A stretch of DNA of 64,000 bases, taken from positions 25,982-89,981 of the forward strand of contig CBFHUI010000001.1 of assembly GCA_965658725.1 (NCBI GenBank). Direction: 5' to 3'. A program made the position numbers and the translations under genes. This DNA comes from UBA7985 sp965658725 (GTDB lineage: Bacteria; Pseudomonadota; Alphaproteobacteria; UBA7985). The notes under the pieces were generated by a model that had not been told where the DNA came from, did not search any database, and saw only the letters and a list, made by a program, of their open reading frames with translations. Shown here in pieces: positions 43,830 to 53,200 of this stretch. The first letter of the stretch is position 1. The number at the start of each line of letters is the position of its first letter.

Positions 43830-44990
43830 TTATTTCGCATCACCCGACGTCTGCGGACGCAACGCGCCGCCCAGCGCCGCCATGACCAAGGCCAGGACAA
43901 CCAGCAGCAGAAACGCCAACCGCATGGACGTCAGCTCTGCCAGTCCACCCAGAATGGGCGGGCCGAGCAGAATGCCCCCGTAGCCCAACGTAGCGACACT
44001 CGCTATCGCTGTTCCAGCGGAAACATCCTTTTGCGACGCTGCGCGGGTGAAAGCCATTGGGACAATTGTGGCGTAGCCGATGCCCATGAGTGCAAAGCCC
44101 AGCAAGCCGAGCCAATACGATCCCGCCACCACTGCAATCAGCGCGCCCATGGCCGCAATTACACCGCTGATGCGCGTCATCAAAACGGGCCCGAGCCGAG
44201 CGATGATTCGGTCGCCAAGCAGGCGCGTGACGACCATCATCACGGAAAACGCCGTATAGCCCAGCGCCGCCCGTGCTTCATCAACCTGCGCGGCTTCGAT
44301 CAGGAAAGTCGCGCTCCAATCCACCATTCCGCCTTCGCCAACGGTCGTGCAAAATGCCACCAAACCGACAAGGATCAGCATGCCACGCGGCAGGGTGAAC
44401 AAGGGCGCATCCGGGTTGGCTTCCGCGCGCTCTGAGGCCCAAGGGATCGCGCCGAACGGCAGGCACAGTGCGGAAAACACAACCGCAGCCAAGAAGAAAT
44501 GCAGCGTGGTCCCCAGCCCCATGCTGCCCGCAACATAGCCACTCAAAGCACCTAGCCCTGTACCCAGTGAAAACATGGCGTGGAACGACGACATGATTGG
44601 CCGTGGCGCGCGCTTTTCGACTTCGGTGGCCCACGCGTTCATGCTCACATCCATGGAGCCGTGCGCCGCGCCGAACAGGAACATTGTGGCGCCCAGCATC
44701 ACCACCGAAACCGGCGTCAGAGCTATCAGGACCAGCGACAGACCATAGACTGCCGCGATCAGCCGCGTCATACGGGCCGCGCCAAAGCGGTCGGCAAAGC
44801 GCCCCGCAAGAGGAAAACTTGCCAGCGCTCCGACCGCCATTACGAGCAGCAAGATGCCGAACTGACCTTTATCGAGACTCTGATTTTCGCGGATGGTGGG
44901 AATGCGGCTGGCCCAGATGCCGAGCAACGCGCCGTTGAGCACGAACATCGCAGAGACGGCACGCCATGGGGTCAAAAGTCCTGCCAGCAC
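43830..44990 (-). CDS. MFS transporter (YbjJ-like)
   Basis: A major facilitator superfamily protein of 386 residues with 12 predicted hydrophobic helices. The pattern GSMDVSMNAWATEVEKRAPRPIMSSFHAMFSLGTGLGA in the first half is typical of the YbjJ/fucose-permease-like MFS branch. The loop 2-3 motif is present as GRFADRFGAARM. It starts at a GTG with GGAGGAGG seven bases upstream. The substrate is unknown. The gene starts 84 bases downstream of the rplL terminator, so it needs its own promoter. Confidence 0.88.
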   Translation of the reverse strand: MLAGLLTPWRAVSAMFVLNGALLGIWASRIPTIRENQSLDKGQFGILLLVMAVGALASFPLAGRFADRFGAARMTRLIAAVYGLSLVLIALTPVSVVMLGATMFLFGAAHGSMDVSMNAWATEVEKRAPRPIMSSFHAMFSLGTGLGALSGYVAGSMGLGTTLHFFLAAVVFSALCLPFGAIPWASERAEANPDAPLFTLPRGMLILVGLVAFCTTVGEGGMVDWSATFLIEAAQVDEARAALGYTAFSVMMVVTRLLGDRIIARLGPVLMTRISGVIAAMGALIAVVAGSYWLGLLGFALMGIGYATIVPMAFTRAASQKDVSAGTAIASVATLGYGGILLGPPILGGLAELTSMRLAFLLLVVLALVMAALGGALRPQTSGDAK

Positions 44991-45073
44991 CGCGCGGCCT
45001 CCTCCAATTTTTGTCGATAAAGCCTAACGGCTCCGCCACGCTTTACCAGCCTTCAGAGTGCGATCGCAGACAA

Positions 45074-45113
45074 AAAAGAAGGCGCTGCATCGTGTGATGC
45101 AGCGCCTTCTTTT
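45074..45113 (-). terminator. strong terminator after rplL
   Basis: A perfect 18-bp inverted repeat: 45074-45091 (AAAAGAAGGCGCTGCATC) pairs with 45096-45113 across a four-base loop. Read on the minus strand it is followed by six Ts. It lies 31 bases past the rplL stop and should end nearly all rplJL transcripts. Confidence 0.95.
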
Positions 45114-45143
45114 GGAAAAATCCACTGAAAACAGGGACGCGTC

Positions 45144-45527
45144 TTACTTGAGTTCGACTTCTGCGCCTGCTTCTTCCAGCTTCTTTTTGATTTCTTCAGC
45201 TTCGTCCTTGGACGCGCCTTCCTTAACAGGCTTCGGAGCACCTTCAACGAGGTCCTTCGCTTCCTTCAGGCCCAGACCGGTGATGCCGCGGACTTCCTTA
45301 ATCACGTTGATCTTCTTTTCGCCAGCGGCTTTGAGGATCACGTCAAATTCAGTCTGTTCTTCACCAGCAGCAGCGCCAGCGTCAGCACCAGGTGCCATCA
45401 TCATCATGCCACCAGCAGGAGCAGCAGCGGATACGCCCCACTCTTCTTCAAGCTTGGTTGCGAGTTCAGCAGCTTCCAGAACGGTGAGCTTGCCAAGTTC
45501 GGCTACGAGAGCGTCGAGATCAGCCAT
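45144..45527 (-). CDS. rplL: 50S ribosomal protein L7/L12
   Basis: The stalk protein that recruits translation factors, 127 residues. It has the N-terminal dimerisation helices (LDALVAELGKLTVLEAAELATKLEEEWG), the Ala/Gly/Met-rich flexible hinge (AAAPAGGMMMMAPGADAGAAAGE) and the C-terminal factor-binding domain (KINVIKEVRGITGLGLKEAKDLVEGAPK). The start is the ATG at 45527, where the family begins with MADLD. The frame extends five codons further upstream. It follows rplJ by 61 bases. Confidence 0.98.
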   Translation of the reverse strand: MADLDALVAELGKLTVLEAAELATKLEEEWGVSAAAPAGGMMMMAPGADAGAAAGEEQTEFDVILKAAGEKKINVIKEVRGITGLGLKEAKDLVEGAPKPVKEGASKDEAEEIKKKLEEAGAEVELK

Positions 45528-45588
45528 TTTCTTTAGTTCCAATCTATCGGGATATTACGAGAATTGAGTTCAGTTGAGAGCCGCCAGA

Positions 45589-46104
45589 CTAGGCGTCTTC
45601 CTTCGCGCCATAGGCTGCGAACACGCGAGCCAGCTTTGCAGCTGGAGCGTCCACAACGCCTACGATCTTGGATGCAGGTGCATTCAGCAGACCAATGAGC
45701 TGAGCGCGCAGCTGATCGAGCGATGGCAGCTTGGCCAGCTGTTCGATCTCAGCAGCAGACAGCACTTTGCCGTCCATCGCACCGCCAAGGATTTCAATCT
45801 TGTCGAGATCCTTAGCAAACTCAGAAAGCGCCTTTGCTGGACCCACCGGCTCGTCAGAGTACGAGATCGAGGTTGGGCCGGTCAGCAAGTCACGAATGTC
45901 ATCGAAAGCGCCGCCTTCAGCAGCGAGCTTTACCAGACGGTTCTTGACGACACGGTGCTTGGCACCCGCTTCACGCATCCGCGCACGCAGGTTCTGAGCT
46001 TCAGTTACGGTCATACCGGACTGGCGAGAGACCAGTACGATAGCGCTTTCTTCGAAGGCCGACTTAAGCTCGGCGACGAGGGCTTCCTTTTCAGAACGAT
46101 CCAA
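45589..46104 (-). CDS. rplJ: 50S ribosomal protein L10
   Basis: The stalk base protein that carries L7/L12 dimers, 171 residues. I choose a TTG start at 46104. A perfect GGAGG (46112-46116) sits seven bases upstream, and translation then begins MDRSEKEALVAEL, exactly where alphaproteobacterial L10 begins. The in-frame start at 46143 would add 13 residues and overlap the ribosome-binding site. The RNA-binding part (HRVVKNRLVKLAAEG) and the C-terminal helix (AKLARVFAAYGAKE) are intact. It is controlled by the L10 leader just upstream. Confidence 0.97.
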   Translation of the reverse strand: MDRSEKEALVAELKSAFEESAIVLVSRQSGMTVTEAQNLRARMREAGAKHRVVKNRLVKLAAEGGAFDDIRDLLTGPTSISYSDEPVGPAKALSEFAKDLDKIEILGGAMDGKVLSAAEIEQLAKLPSLDQLRAQLIGLLNAPASKIVGVVDAPAAKLARVFAAYGAKEDA

Positions 46105-46418
46105 GGGAACGCCTCCTTCATTGTTGAGCCGGCTCGCACGCAAGCGCGCAGGCCAACCGGTTCGTGGTTACGACTGGACAACAAGTTTTCGGAGAAAAAC
46201 GGCTTGCCCCCTGTCGCTGGCGTCTGAAACGCCCCAGGCGGCTTGGCAGTGTTCTTACTCGTCTGCGCGGGCGGTAATTAAGAGTCGTGACGACTCACCT
46301 GCGGTCTTGGACAGTCGAGCGTGGGTATAAGCCCCCGCCCGCAAGACTCAACCGCAAAGACGCTTATGCGCTTGCATGGCTGAGCCCGACCGGCTGAAGG
46401 GCTTAGGGGTTAAAGGGC
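46105..46418 (-). promoter_or_regulatory. rplJ 5' region containing the L10 leader
   Basis: The 314-base gap between purB and rplJ holds the autoregulatory site where L10(L12)4 binds. On the minus strand the core (46306-46260) reads GACCGCAGGTG, then a perfect hairpin (GAGTCG/CGACTC at 46291-46296 and 46282-46287, loop TCA), then CTTAATT and CCCGCGCAGACG. This matches the conserved CCGCAGG...CTTAAT...CCTGCGYAGACG pattern of the E. coli rplJ leader. A second small stem (GGCGT/ACGCC at 46219-46233) lies nearer the gene. A promoter for rplJL is probably in the purB-proximal part. Confidence 0.85.
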
Positions 46419-47729
46419 TTAGGCAAACACCCGAGCGAAAATCGTATCGACGTGCTTGAAGTGGTAATCGAGGTCAAAGAACCCACGCAGGGCTTCTTCA
46501 CCAAGCGCGTCAACGACTTGCTCATCCTCCAGCAAGCGGTCGAGCAGTTGACCGCCGTTGTGCCAGGTATCCATCGCGTTCGCCTGCACGATCCGATAAG
46601 CGTCTTCCCGGCTCACACCAGCTTGCGTCAACGCGAGGAGGATGCGCTGGCTGTGCACGAGACCACCCATGCCGTCGAGGTTGGCCATCATCCGTTCCGG
46701 GTAGACCACCAGCTTTTCGATCACCCCGGCCAAGCGGTGCAAGGCGAAATCGAGGGTGATGGTCACGTCGGGCGCGATCATGCGCTCGACCGACGAATGC
46801 GAGATATCACGCTCATGCCAAAGCGCGACGTTCTCCATCGCTGGCAGCGCTTGGGCGCGGACGTAGCGCGCAAGACCAGTGAGGTTTTCGGTCAGCACGG
46901 GGTTGCGTTTGTGCGGCATGGCCGATGAACCCTTCTGACCTTTGGAGAAGAACTCTTCTGCCTCACGCACTTCCGAACGCTGCAAGTGTCGGATTTCCAC
47001 GGCAATGTTCTCCAGCGCTGAAGCCATGAGGGCGCAGGCGTTGAAGAAGTTCGCGTGGCGATCGCGCGGAATAACTTGCGTTGAATGCGGCTCAACCGTC
47101 AGGCCCAGCTCGCTGGCAACGTGCGTTTCAACCGCCGGGTCGATGTTGGCAAAGGTGCCAACCGCGCCAGAAATGGCGCAGGTGGAAACCTCGTCGATCG
47201 CCGTGGCGAGACGTTCATGACAGCGCTTGATCATGGCGAAGTAGCCCGCAAGCTTCAGCCCGAAGGTCGTCGGCTCCGCATGGATCGCGTGGGAGCGGCC
47301 GATGGTCGGGACGTCCTTCAACTCATGCGCGCGGGTCTTGAGGGCTTCGAGCAAACGGTTTGAACCGGCAAGCAGCAGGTCGCCCGCTTCCTTGAGTTGC
47401 ACGGCCAGCGTGGTGTCGAGCACGTCGGAGGAGGTCATGCCCTGGTGTACAAACCTGCTCTCATCCCCCACCAAACCGGCGAGGTAGGTCAGGAAGGCAA
47501 TGACGTCGTGTTTGACCTCGGCCTCAATGGCGTCGATCGCGGGCACGTCGATGTCACGAGCTTCCATCTGCGCGCGGACCTTCCAAATGGCCGCCGCCGC
47601 GCTTTGCGGCACGACGCCAAGGTCAGCCTGAGCTTGAGTGGCGTGGGCTTCGATGAGGTACCAGATGCGAAACTTGTTCGCCGGTTCCCAGATGGCAACC
47701 ATATCAGGACGGGAGTAGCGGGGGATCAT
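46419..47729 (-). CDS. purB: adenylosuccinate lyase
   Basis: Cleaves SAICAR and adenylosuccinate in purine synthesis. It has 436 residues, typical of the PurB short form. The superfamily signature GSSAMPHKRNP lies in the catalytic loop, with FVHQGMTSSDVLDT and TIGRSHAIHAEPTTFG (general acid/base His) upstream. It starts MIPRYSRPDMVAIWEP, as expected. It lies downstream of radC and directly upstream of the L10 leader on the same strand. Confidence 0.97.
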   Translation of the reverse strand: MIPRYSRPDMVAIWEPANKFRIWYLIEAHATQAQADLGVVPQSAAAAIWKVRAQMEARDIDVPAIDAIEAEVKHDVIAFLTYLAGLVGDESRFVHQGMTSSDVLDTTLAVQLKEAGDLLLAGSNRLLEALKTRAHELKDVPTIGRSHAIHAEPTTFGLKLAGYFAMIKRCHERLATAIDEVSTCAISGAVGTFANIDPAVETHVASELGLTVEPHSTQVIPRDRHANFFNACALMASALENIAVEIRHLQRSEVREAEEFFSKGQKGSSAMPHKRNPVLTENLTGLARYVRAQALPAMENVALWHERDISHSSVERMIAPDVTITLDFALHRLAGVIEKLVVYPERMMANLDGMGGLVHSQRILLALTQAGVSREDAYRIVQANAMDTWHNGGQLLDRLLEDEQVVDALGEEALRGFFDLDYHFKHVDTIFARVFA

Positions 47730-47753
47730 GGGGCGGGCCTCGGACCGTGTTTC

Positions 47754-48485
47754 TTAGATGAGTCCCTTGCTCTTTAAAGAGACGTGGCCCGACTTACCAA
47801 TGATCAGATGGTCATGCACCTTTACGCCCAACGGTTGACCCGCTTCGATGATGCGGTTGGTTATGGTGATGTCTGCTTGCGACGGCGTGGGATCACCGGA
47901 GGGGTGATTGTGCAGCAATATCAATGCAGAAGCCCCCAACTCCAAAGCCCGCCGGAGCACTTCGCGTACGTAAACCGGCGCCTGATCGACCGTTCCGACC
48001 CCCTGACGCTCGTGCTTCAGCAAGCGGTTCTTGGTGTCGAGGAAGAGGATGTGAAACTCTTCAATCCGCGCATGGCTGAGTTGGACGCGGCAGAATTCAA
48101 GCAAAGCGTCGAAGGACGACAGCAGCGGTCGGTCCGCAATGTTTGCAGCCGCCAGCCGCCGCGCGCCTTCCCGGACCACTGCAATCGCGGCAATCGCTGC
48201 CTCACCCACCCCATCAACGCGCTTGAGCTCATCAGTACTCGCGGAGAGGACCGAGCCAAGCGTTCCGAAATGGTGGATAAGGTTCTTGGCCAAAGGTTTG
48301 GTGTCGCCGCGCGGGCGCGCTGCGAACAGAAGGACTTCGAGCACTTCATAATCCGCCATCGCTTCCGTCCCTCCCTCTATCAGCCGCGCACGAAGGCGAT
48401 GGCGATGGCCCAGCGTGTCTGAAGCAGAAGCAGTTTCTGGAGCGGGTGAAGGCGCGTGAGAGTCGTGAAGCAAATGGACCACCAA
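47754..48485 (-). CDS. radC: RadC-family JAB-domain protein
   Basis: A 243-residue protein with an N-terminal helix-hairpin-helix-like region (LKRVDGVGEAAIAAI) and a C-terminal JAB/MPN metalloprotease-like domain. The metal ligands are visible in ILLHNHPSGDPTPSQAD (HxH...D) together with the upstream Glu of EEFHILFLDTKN. Despite its name, no repair role has been firmly shown for the family. It lies between map and purB. Confidence 0.93.
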   Translation of the reverse strand: MVVHLLHDSHAPSPAPETASASDTLGHRHRLRARLIEGGTEAMADYEVLEVLLFAARPRGDTKPLAKNLIHHFGTLGSVLSASTDELKRVDGVGEAAIAAIAVVREGARRLAAANIADRPLLSSFDALLEFCRVQLSHARIEEFHILFLDTKNRLLKHERQGVGTVDQAPVYVREVLRRALELGASALILLHNHPSGDPTPSQADITITNRIIEAGQPLGVKVHDHLIIGKSGHVSLKSKGLI

Positions 48486-48611
48486 AGTAGGAAAGAATGG
48501 ACGTAGGCCCCCAGAACTCGCGGCCTGAATTCTACTTATAGTGCAATTTTGTCATATTATTGCAATTTAAATGATTTATGCGAGCGGACAAATTCAGCCT
48601 CGCTCCCGCCC
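48486..48611 (-). promoter_or_regulatory. AT-rich radC upstream region with direct repeats
   Basis: An unusually AT-rich 126-base gap between map and radC. Two exact copies of TGCAATTT (48542-48549, 48561-48568) are spaced 19 bases apart, about two helical turns, in a stretch that also contains TATAAG on the minus strand. It looks like a promoter with a repeated protein-binding site. Confidence 0.4.
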
Positions 48612-49445
48612 TTAGAGGTAAGGCGGTTGTTCGAAACCCTTGGGCGAGTTTGTAAAGATCTCAAACCCGTCCGCTGTAACCCCCACCGAGTGCTCGAACT
48701 GAGCGGATGACTTGCGGTCGCGGGTGCGAGCGGTCCAGCCGTCTTCTTCGTCGATATCGACCTTGTAGGTTCCAACGTTCAGCATGGGTTCGATGGTGAA
48801 GAGCATCCCCGGCACCAGCTCGATGCCCTTCCCCGGCTTACCAAAGTGGAAGATGTTCGGGGCCATGTGAAAACTTTCACCAAGCCCGTGGCCGACGAAC
48901 TGGCGCACGATTGAAAAGCCTGCTTTCTCACCATGCTTCTGGATCGCCGCACCAACATCGCCCAGCGTCGCGCCGGGCTTTACCGTGTTGATACCCTTCC
49001 ACAGGCATTCGTACGTCACGCGCACCAGCTTTTCCCGCGTGGGAAAGGTGGAGCCGCCGACAATGTACATGCGCGAGGTATCGCCGTGCCAGCCATCGAC
49101 GATGACAGTGACATCAATGTTCAAGATATCCCGATCTTCAAGCACCACATCATCAGCCGGAATACCGTGACAGACGACTTCGTTGATGGATATGCAGGAA
49201 GCGTGCTGGTAGCCGCGATAGCCGATGGTTGCGCTGACCGCGCCGGCGCCTTCGACAAAGTCCTGAATCCGCTTGTCGAGTTCTGCCGTGGTCACGCCCG
49301 CAACCACGAACTCAGTGATCATATCCAACGTCTCCGCCGCCAGCCGCCCCGCTGCGCGCATGCCGTCGAAGTCTTCAGCCGTGTGCAGCGTGATAGGGCC
49401 GGAGCTGTCCGGGTGGTCGTAGAGCTGGCGTTGAGCGGGAAGCAT
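48612..49445 (-). CDS. map: type I methionine aminopeptidase
   Basis: Removes N-terminal methionine from new proteins. It has 277 residues. The dinuclear metal centre ligands are in place: two Asp in DRDILNIDVTVIVDGWHGDTSRMY, His in VGHGLGESFHMAPN, Glu in FTIEPMLN and Glu in the C-terminal AQFEHSVGVT. The substrate His is in ASCISINEVVCHGIP. The first ~20 residues are an extension before the family core. It starts nine bases after the sfsA stop. Confidence 0.96.
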   Translation of the reverse strand: MLPAQRQLYDHPDSSGPITLHTAEDFDGMRAAGRLAAETLDMITEFVVAGVTTAELDKRIQDFVEGAGAVSATIGYRGYQHASCISINEVVCHGIPADDVVLEDRDILNIDVTVIVDGWHGDTSRMYIVGGSTFPTREKLVRVTYECLWKGINTVKPGATLGDVGAAIQKHGEKAGFSIVRQFVGHGLGESFHMAPNIFHFGKPGKGIELVPGMLFTIEPMLNVGTYKVDIDEEDGWTARTRDRKSSAQFEHSVGVTADGFEIFTNSPKGFEQPPYL

Positions 49446-49454
49446 AAGTGCGGT

Positions 49455-50159
49455 CTAGTCCTTGATCGGGATGGGGTGCGTGACCCGGATTTCTTGCGCA
49501 GAGACATGGCACACGTAGGCGTAGGCTTCCACCCCCGCTTTGCACGCACGGTCAAAGGCTTCGGCGTAGCCCGGATCAATGTCAGCAGCGACGTCAAAGG
49601 CATCGCAGTCGTCCCGCTGAACGCAGAACACCATCACAGCGCGATTCCCTTGCGCCACCTGCTCCGCCAACTCGTCGAGGTGCTTGGCCCCGCGCGTCGT
49701 TACCGAGTCCGGGAACTCGGCGAGGCGATCGGTGCGGCGTAGGTGGCAGTTCTTGACCTCGACGTAAGCAGGAGGCCGGGCGCTGTCTTCGAGCAGTAGG
49801 TCGATGCGGCTGTTGATGCCGTACTTCACCTCACGGCGCAGGCCCTCATAGTCCTGAAGCTCGGTAATCACGCCTTCGCGAATGGCTTCTTCGATCAGCG
49901 CGTTAGGCCGCCCCGTGTTGATCCCGACCCAAGTGCCTTCGTCTTCGATCATCTCCCACCGATAGTCGTACTTCCGCGATGGTCCGGGGTCATGCACGAG
50001 CACCGTCGCGCTCCCCGGCGCGGTCAGACCCATCATCGTTCCGGTGTTGGGGCAGGAGGCGGTTATGACCGAGCCATCAGCAAGCCGATGGTCAGAAAGG
50101 AAGCGCTTGTACCGCTGAACCAGCGTCGCGCTAACCATCTGCCCCTTGTCCAGTAACAT
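49455..50159 (-). CDS. sfsA: SfsA family protein
   Basis: A DNA-binding/nuclease-fold protein known as sugar fermentation stimulation protein, 234 residues. Family patterns are KRYKRFLSDH near the start (KRF..DV), CPNTGTMMGL, GINSRIDLLL, YVEVKNCHL (nuclease-like E-x-K) and FPDSVTTRGAKHLDEL. I start at the ATG at 50159. The frame remains open for more than 3.3 kb further upstream, antisense to pyc, but only this part is coding. It is first in the sfsA-map-radC-purB run and divergent from pyc. Confidence 0.93.
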   Translation of the reverse strand: MLLDKGQMVSATLVQRYKRFLSDHRLADGSVITASCPNTGTMMGLTAPGSATVLVHDPGPSRKYDYRWEMIEDEGTWVGINTGRPNALIEEAIREGVITELQDYEGLRREVKYGINSRIDLLLEDSARPPAYVEVKNCHLRRTDRLAEFPDSVTTRGAKHLDELAEQVAQGNRAVMVFCVQRDDCDAFDVAADIDPGYAEAFDRACKAGVEAYAYVCHVSAQEIRVTHPIPIKD

Positions 50160-50279
50160 TGGCTTACTCCAATCGTTGCTAATGCATGGCCCCTGCGAGT
50201 CTCTGGCCGTTGCCCGTCGTAACAAATCCATCATTAATGTCGCAATCGAAACACGTAATGCCGACGAGGACCACCCACC

Positions 50280-53200
50280 ATGGCCCCACGCCCCATTCGC
50301 AAGCTGCTTGTCGCGAACCGTTCCGAAATTGCCATCCGCGTCTTTCGCGGCGCAACAGAACTGGGCATCCAGACCGTCGCGGTTTACGCCCACGAGGACC
50401 GCTTTGCCCTTCACCGCTTCAAAGCCGATGAAGCTTACGAAATCGGTGTCGGGATGGAACCAATCGCGGCGTATCTGTCGGTCGAAGAAATCATCCGCGT
50501 TGCCTTGCTCTCCGGCGCAGACGCCATCCACCCCGGCTACGGCTTCCTGTCTGAGTCGCCCGAACTGGCTGCTGCGGCTGAGGAGGCCGGGATCATTTTT
50601 GTCGGGCCGAAGACTCAGACGCTGATCGATCTGGGCGACAAGGTTGCCTCGCGCAAGCTCGCTGACGCTGCCGACGTACCCACGGTGCCCGCAACCGACG
50701 CCCTGCCCGATGGCGCAGACGCGGCGAACGAAGCTGGCAAGCGCGTTGGCTTGCCGGTGATGGTCAAAGCCAGTTGGGGCGGCGGCGGTCGCGGCATGCG
50801 CCGTGTCTATGACGCCGACAAGCTCGCCGACGAAGTCGCAGCCGCCAAGCGCGAGGCCGCCGCTGCCTTTGGCAAGGACGACGTCTACCTCGAAAAGCTG
50901 ATCGAGCGCGCGCGCCACGTAGAAATTCAGGTCTTCGGCGATACCCATGGCAACGTTACCCACCTGTTCGAGCGCGACTGTTCCGTCCAGCGACGCAACC
51001 AGAAAGTGGTCGAGATGGCCCCGGCGACCTGGCTGGACGAAGACGTTCGGCAAGGCATGTGTCAAGCCGCTGTGCGGCTGGCGAAGGAGTCTGGTTACCA
51101 GAACGCCGGTACGGTCGAATTCCTCTACGACGTGAACGACGGCGCCTTCTACTTCATCGAAGTGAACCCCCGCATTCAGGTGGAGCACACGGTGACCGAG
51201 GAAGTCACCTCGGTCGATATCGTTAAAGCTCAGTTGCTCATCGCAGGCGGCGCAACGCTGGAAGAAGCGGGCATTCCCGCTGATGAAGAAGCCCGCCGCC
51301 CGCGCGGCGTCGCGATCCAGTGCCGTGTCACCACTGAAGACCCGGAAAACGCCTTTGTACCCGACTATGGCAAGATCGTTGCCTACCGCTCGCCCGCCGG
51401 TTTTGGCGTGCGTCTGGATGGCGGGACGGCCTTTGCCGGGGCTGTTGTAACGCCTCACTATGACTCGTTGCTGGCCAAAGTGACGGTAACCGCGCCGGAT
51501 CGGGATCAGGGTATCGCCCGGATGAACCGCGCGCTCGCCGAGTTCCGCATCCGGGGCATTAAGACCAACCTCCCCTTCCTCCAGCGCGTAATCCGTCACG
51601 ATGATTTCCGCACAGGCGTTCTGACGACGCGATTCATTGATGACACGCCGGAGTTGTTCCACTTCCCAACCCGTCGCGACCGCGCGTCCAAGCTGCTCCG
51701 CTTCCTTGGCGAGGTCGTCGTCAACGGCAACCCGGAAATGGAAGGCCGCCCGGCCGTAGCACGGGCGCCGCTGCAGCGCCTGCCGCTGGTTGATGCAGAC
51801 ACGCACAACCGTGAAACGGCCAAGACTGTTTTTGACCGCGACGGCGCGGACGGCCTGGTTTCTTGGATCAAAGCTCAAGACCGCCTGCTGGTCACGGACA
51901 CGACTTTCCGCGACGCGCATCAATCCCTGCTCGCCACCCGCATGCGGACCGCCGACCTCGTCGCGCCAATGCAGGCATACGAGAACGGGCTGCGCGGTCT
52001 GTTCAGCCTCGAAGTCTGGGGCGGGGCGACTTTTGATGTGGCGTATCGGTTCCTCAAAGAAGACCCTTGGAAGCGGCTGGCGCAGATGCGCGAAGCGGCG
52101 CCAAGCCATCTGTTCCAAATGCTGCTGCGTGGCTCGAATGCCGTAGGCTACACCAACTATCCCGACAACGTGGTCAAAGACTTCGTGAACCGGGCCTTTG
52201 ACAGCGGGCGTGGCGTGGATGTGTTCCGCGTCTTTGACAGCCTGAACTGGGTCGAGAACATGCGCGTAGCGATTGACGCTGTTATTGACGCGGGCGCGAT
52301 CTGCGAAGCAACGATCTGCTACTCCGGCGACCTGCTCAACCCTGCGGAAGACAAGTACACGCTGAGCTACTACGTCGAAATGGCCAAGCAATTCGAAGCC
52401 GCTGGCGCACACACGCTGGCGATCAAGGATATGGCCGGGGTCGCTCGTCCCGCAGCGGCGGCCAAGCTGGTCGAAACGCTCAAGGGCGAAGTCGGCCTTC
52501 CGATCCACTTCCACACGCACGATACCTCGGGCGGTCAGGTTGCTTCGGTGCTCGCGGCCAGTGCGGCCGGCGTGGACATCGTCGATGCCGCCATGGACCC
52601 TCTCTCCGGGCTCACGTCCCAGCCGAACCTCGGCACCATTGTCGAATCCCTGCGCGGGCTGGAGCGGGACACGGGCCTGCCCCGCGATACATTGGACAAA
52701 GTCGCCCATTACTGGGAAGGCGCGCGGCGTCACTACGCTGCTTTCGAGGCCGACATGCGCGCGGGTTCCTCGGATGTCTTCGAGCACGCCATGCCGGGCG
52801 GGCAGTACACCAACCTGCGCCAGCAAGCGCGCAGCCTTGGCATCGAGCACCGCTGGCCCGAGGTGGTGAAGCGTTACGCCGAGGTCAACCGCCTGTTTGG
52901 CAACATTGTCAAAGTCACGCCGTCCTCCAAGGTCGTCGGCGACATGGCGCTGTTCATGGTATCTCACAATCTCACGCCCGAAGACGTGGTGGACCCGGAT
53001 AAGGAAGTCGCCTTCCCTGATTCGGTCGTCTCCTTCTTCCGCGGTGATCTGGGCCAGCCGGTTGGCGGCCTCCCGGAGAAACTCCAGACCAAAGTCCTGC
53101 GCGGCGAAGCCCCGCTGTCCGAGCGTCCGGGAGCATCTCTGCCGCCCGTGAATTTCGCCAAAATCCGCACGGAACTGGCCGAGACCTTTGGCCGCAAGCC

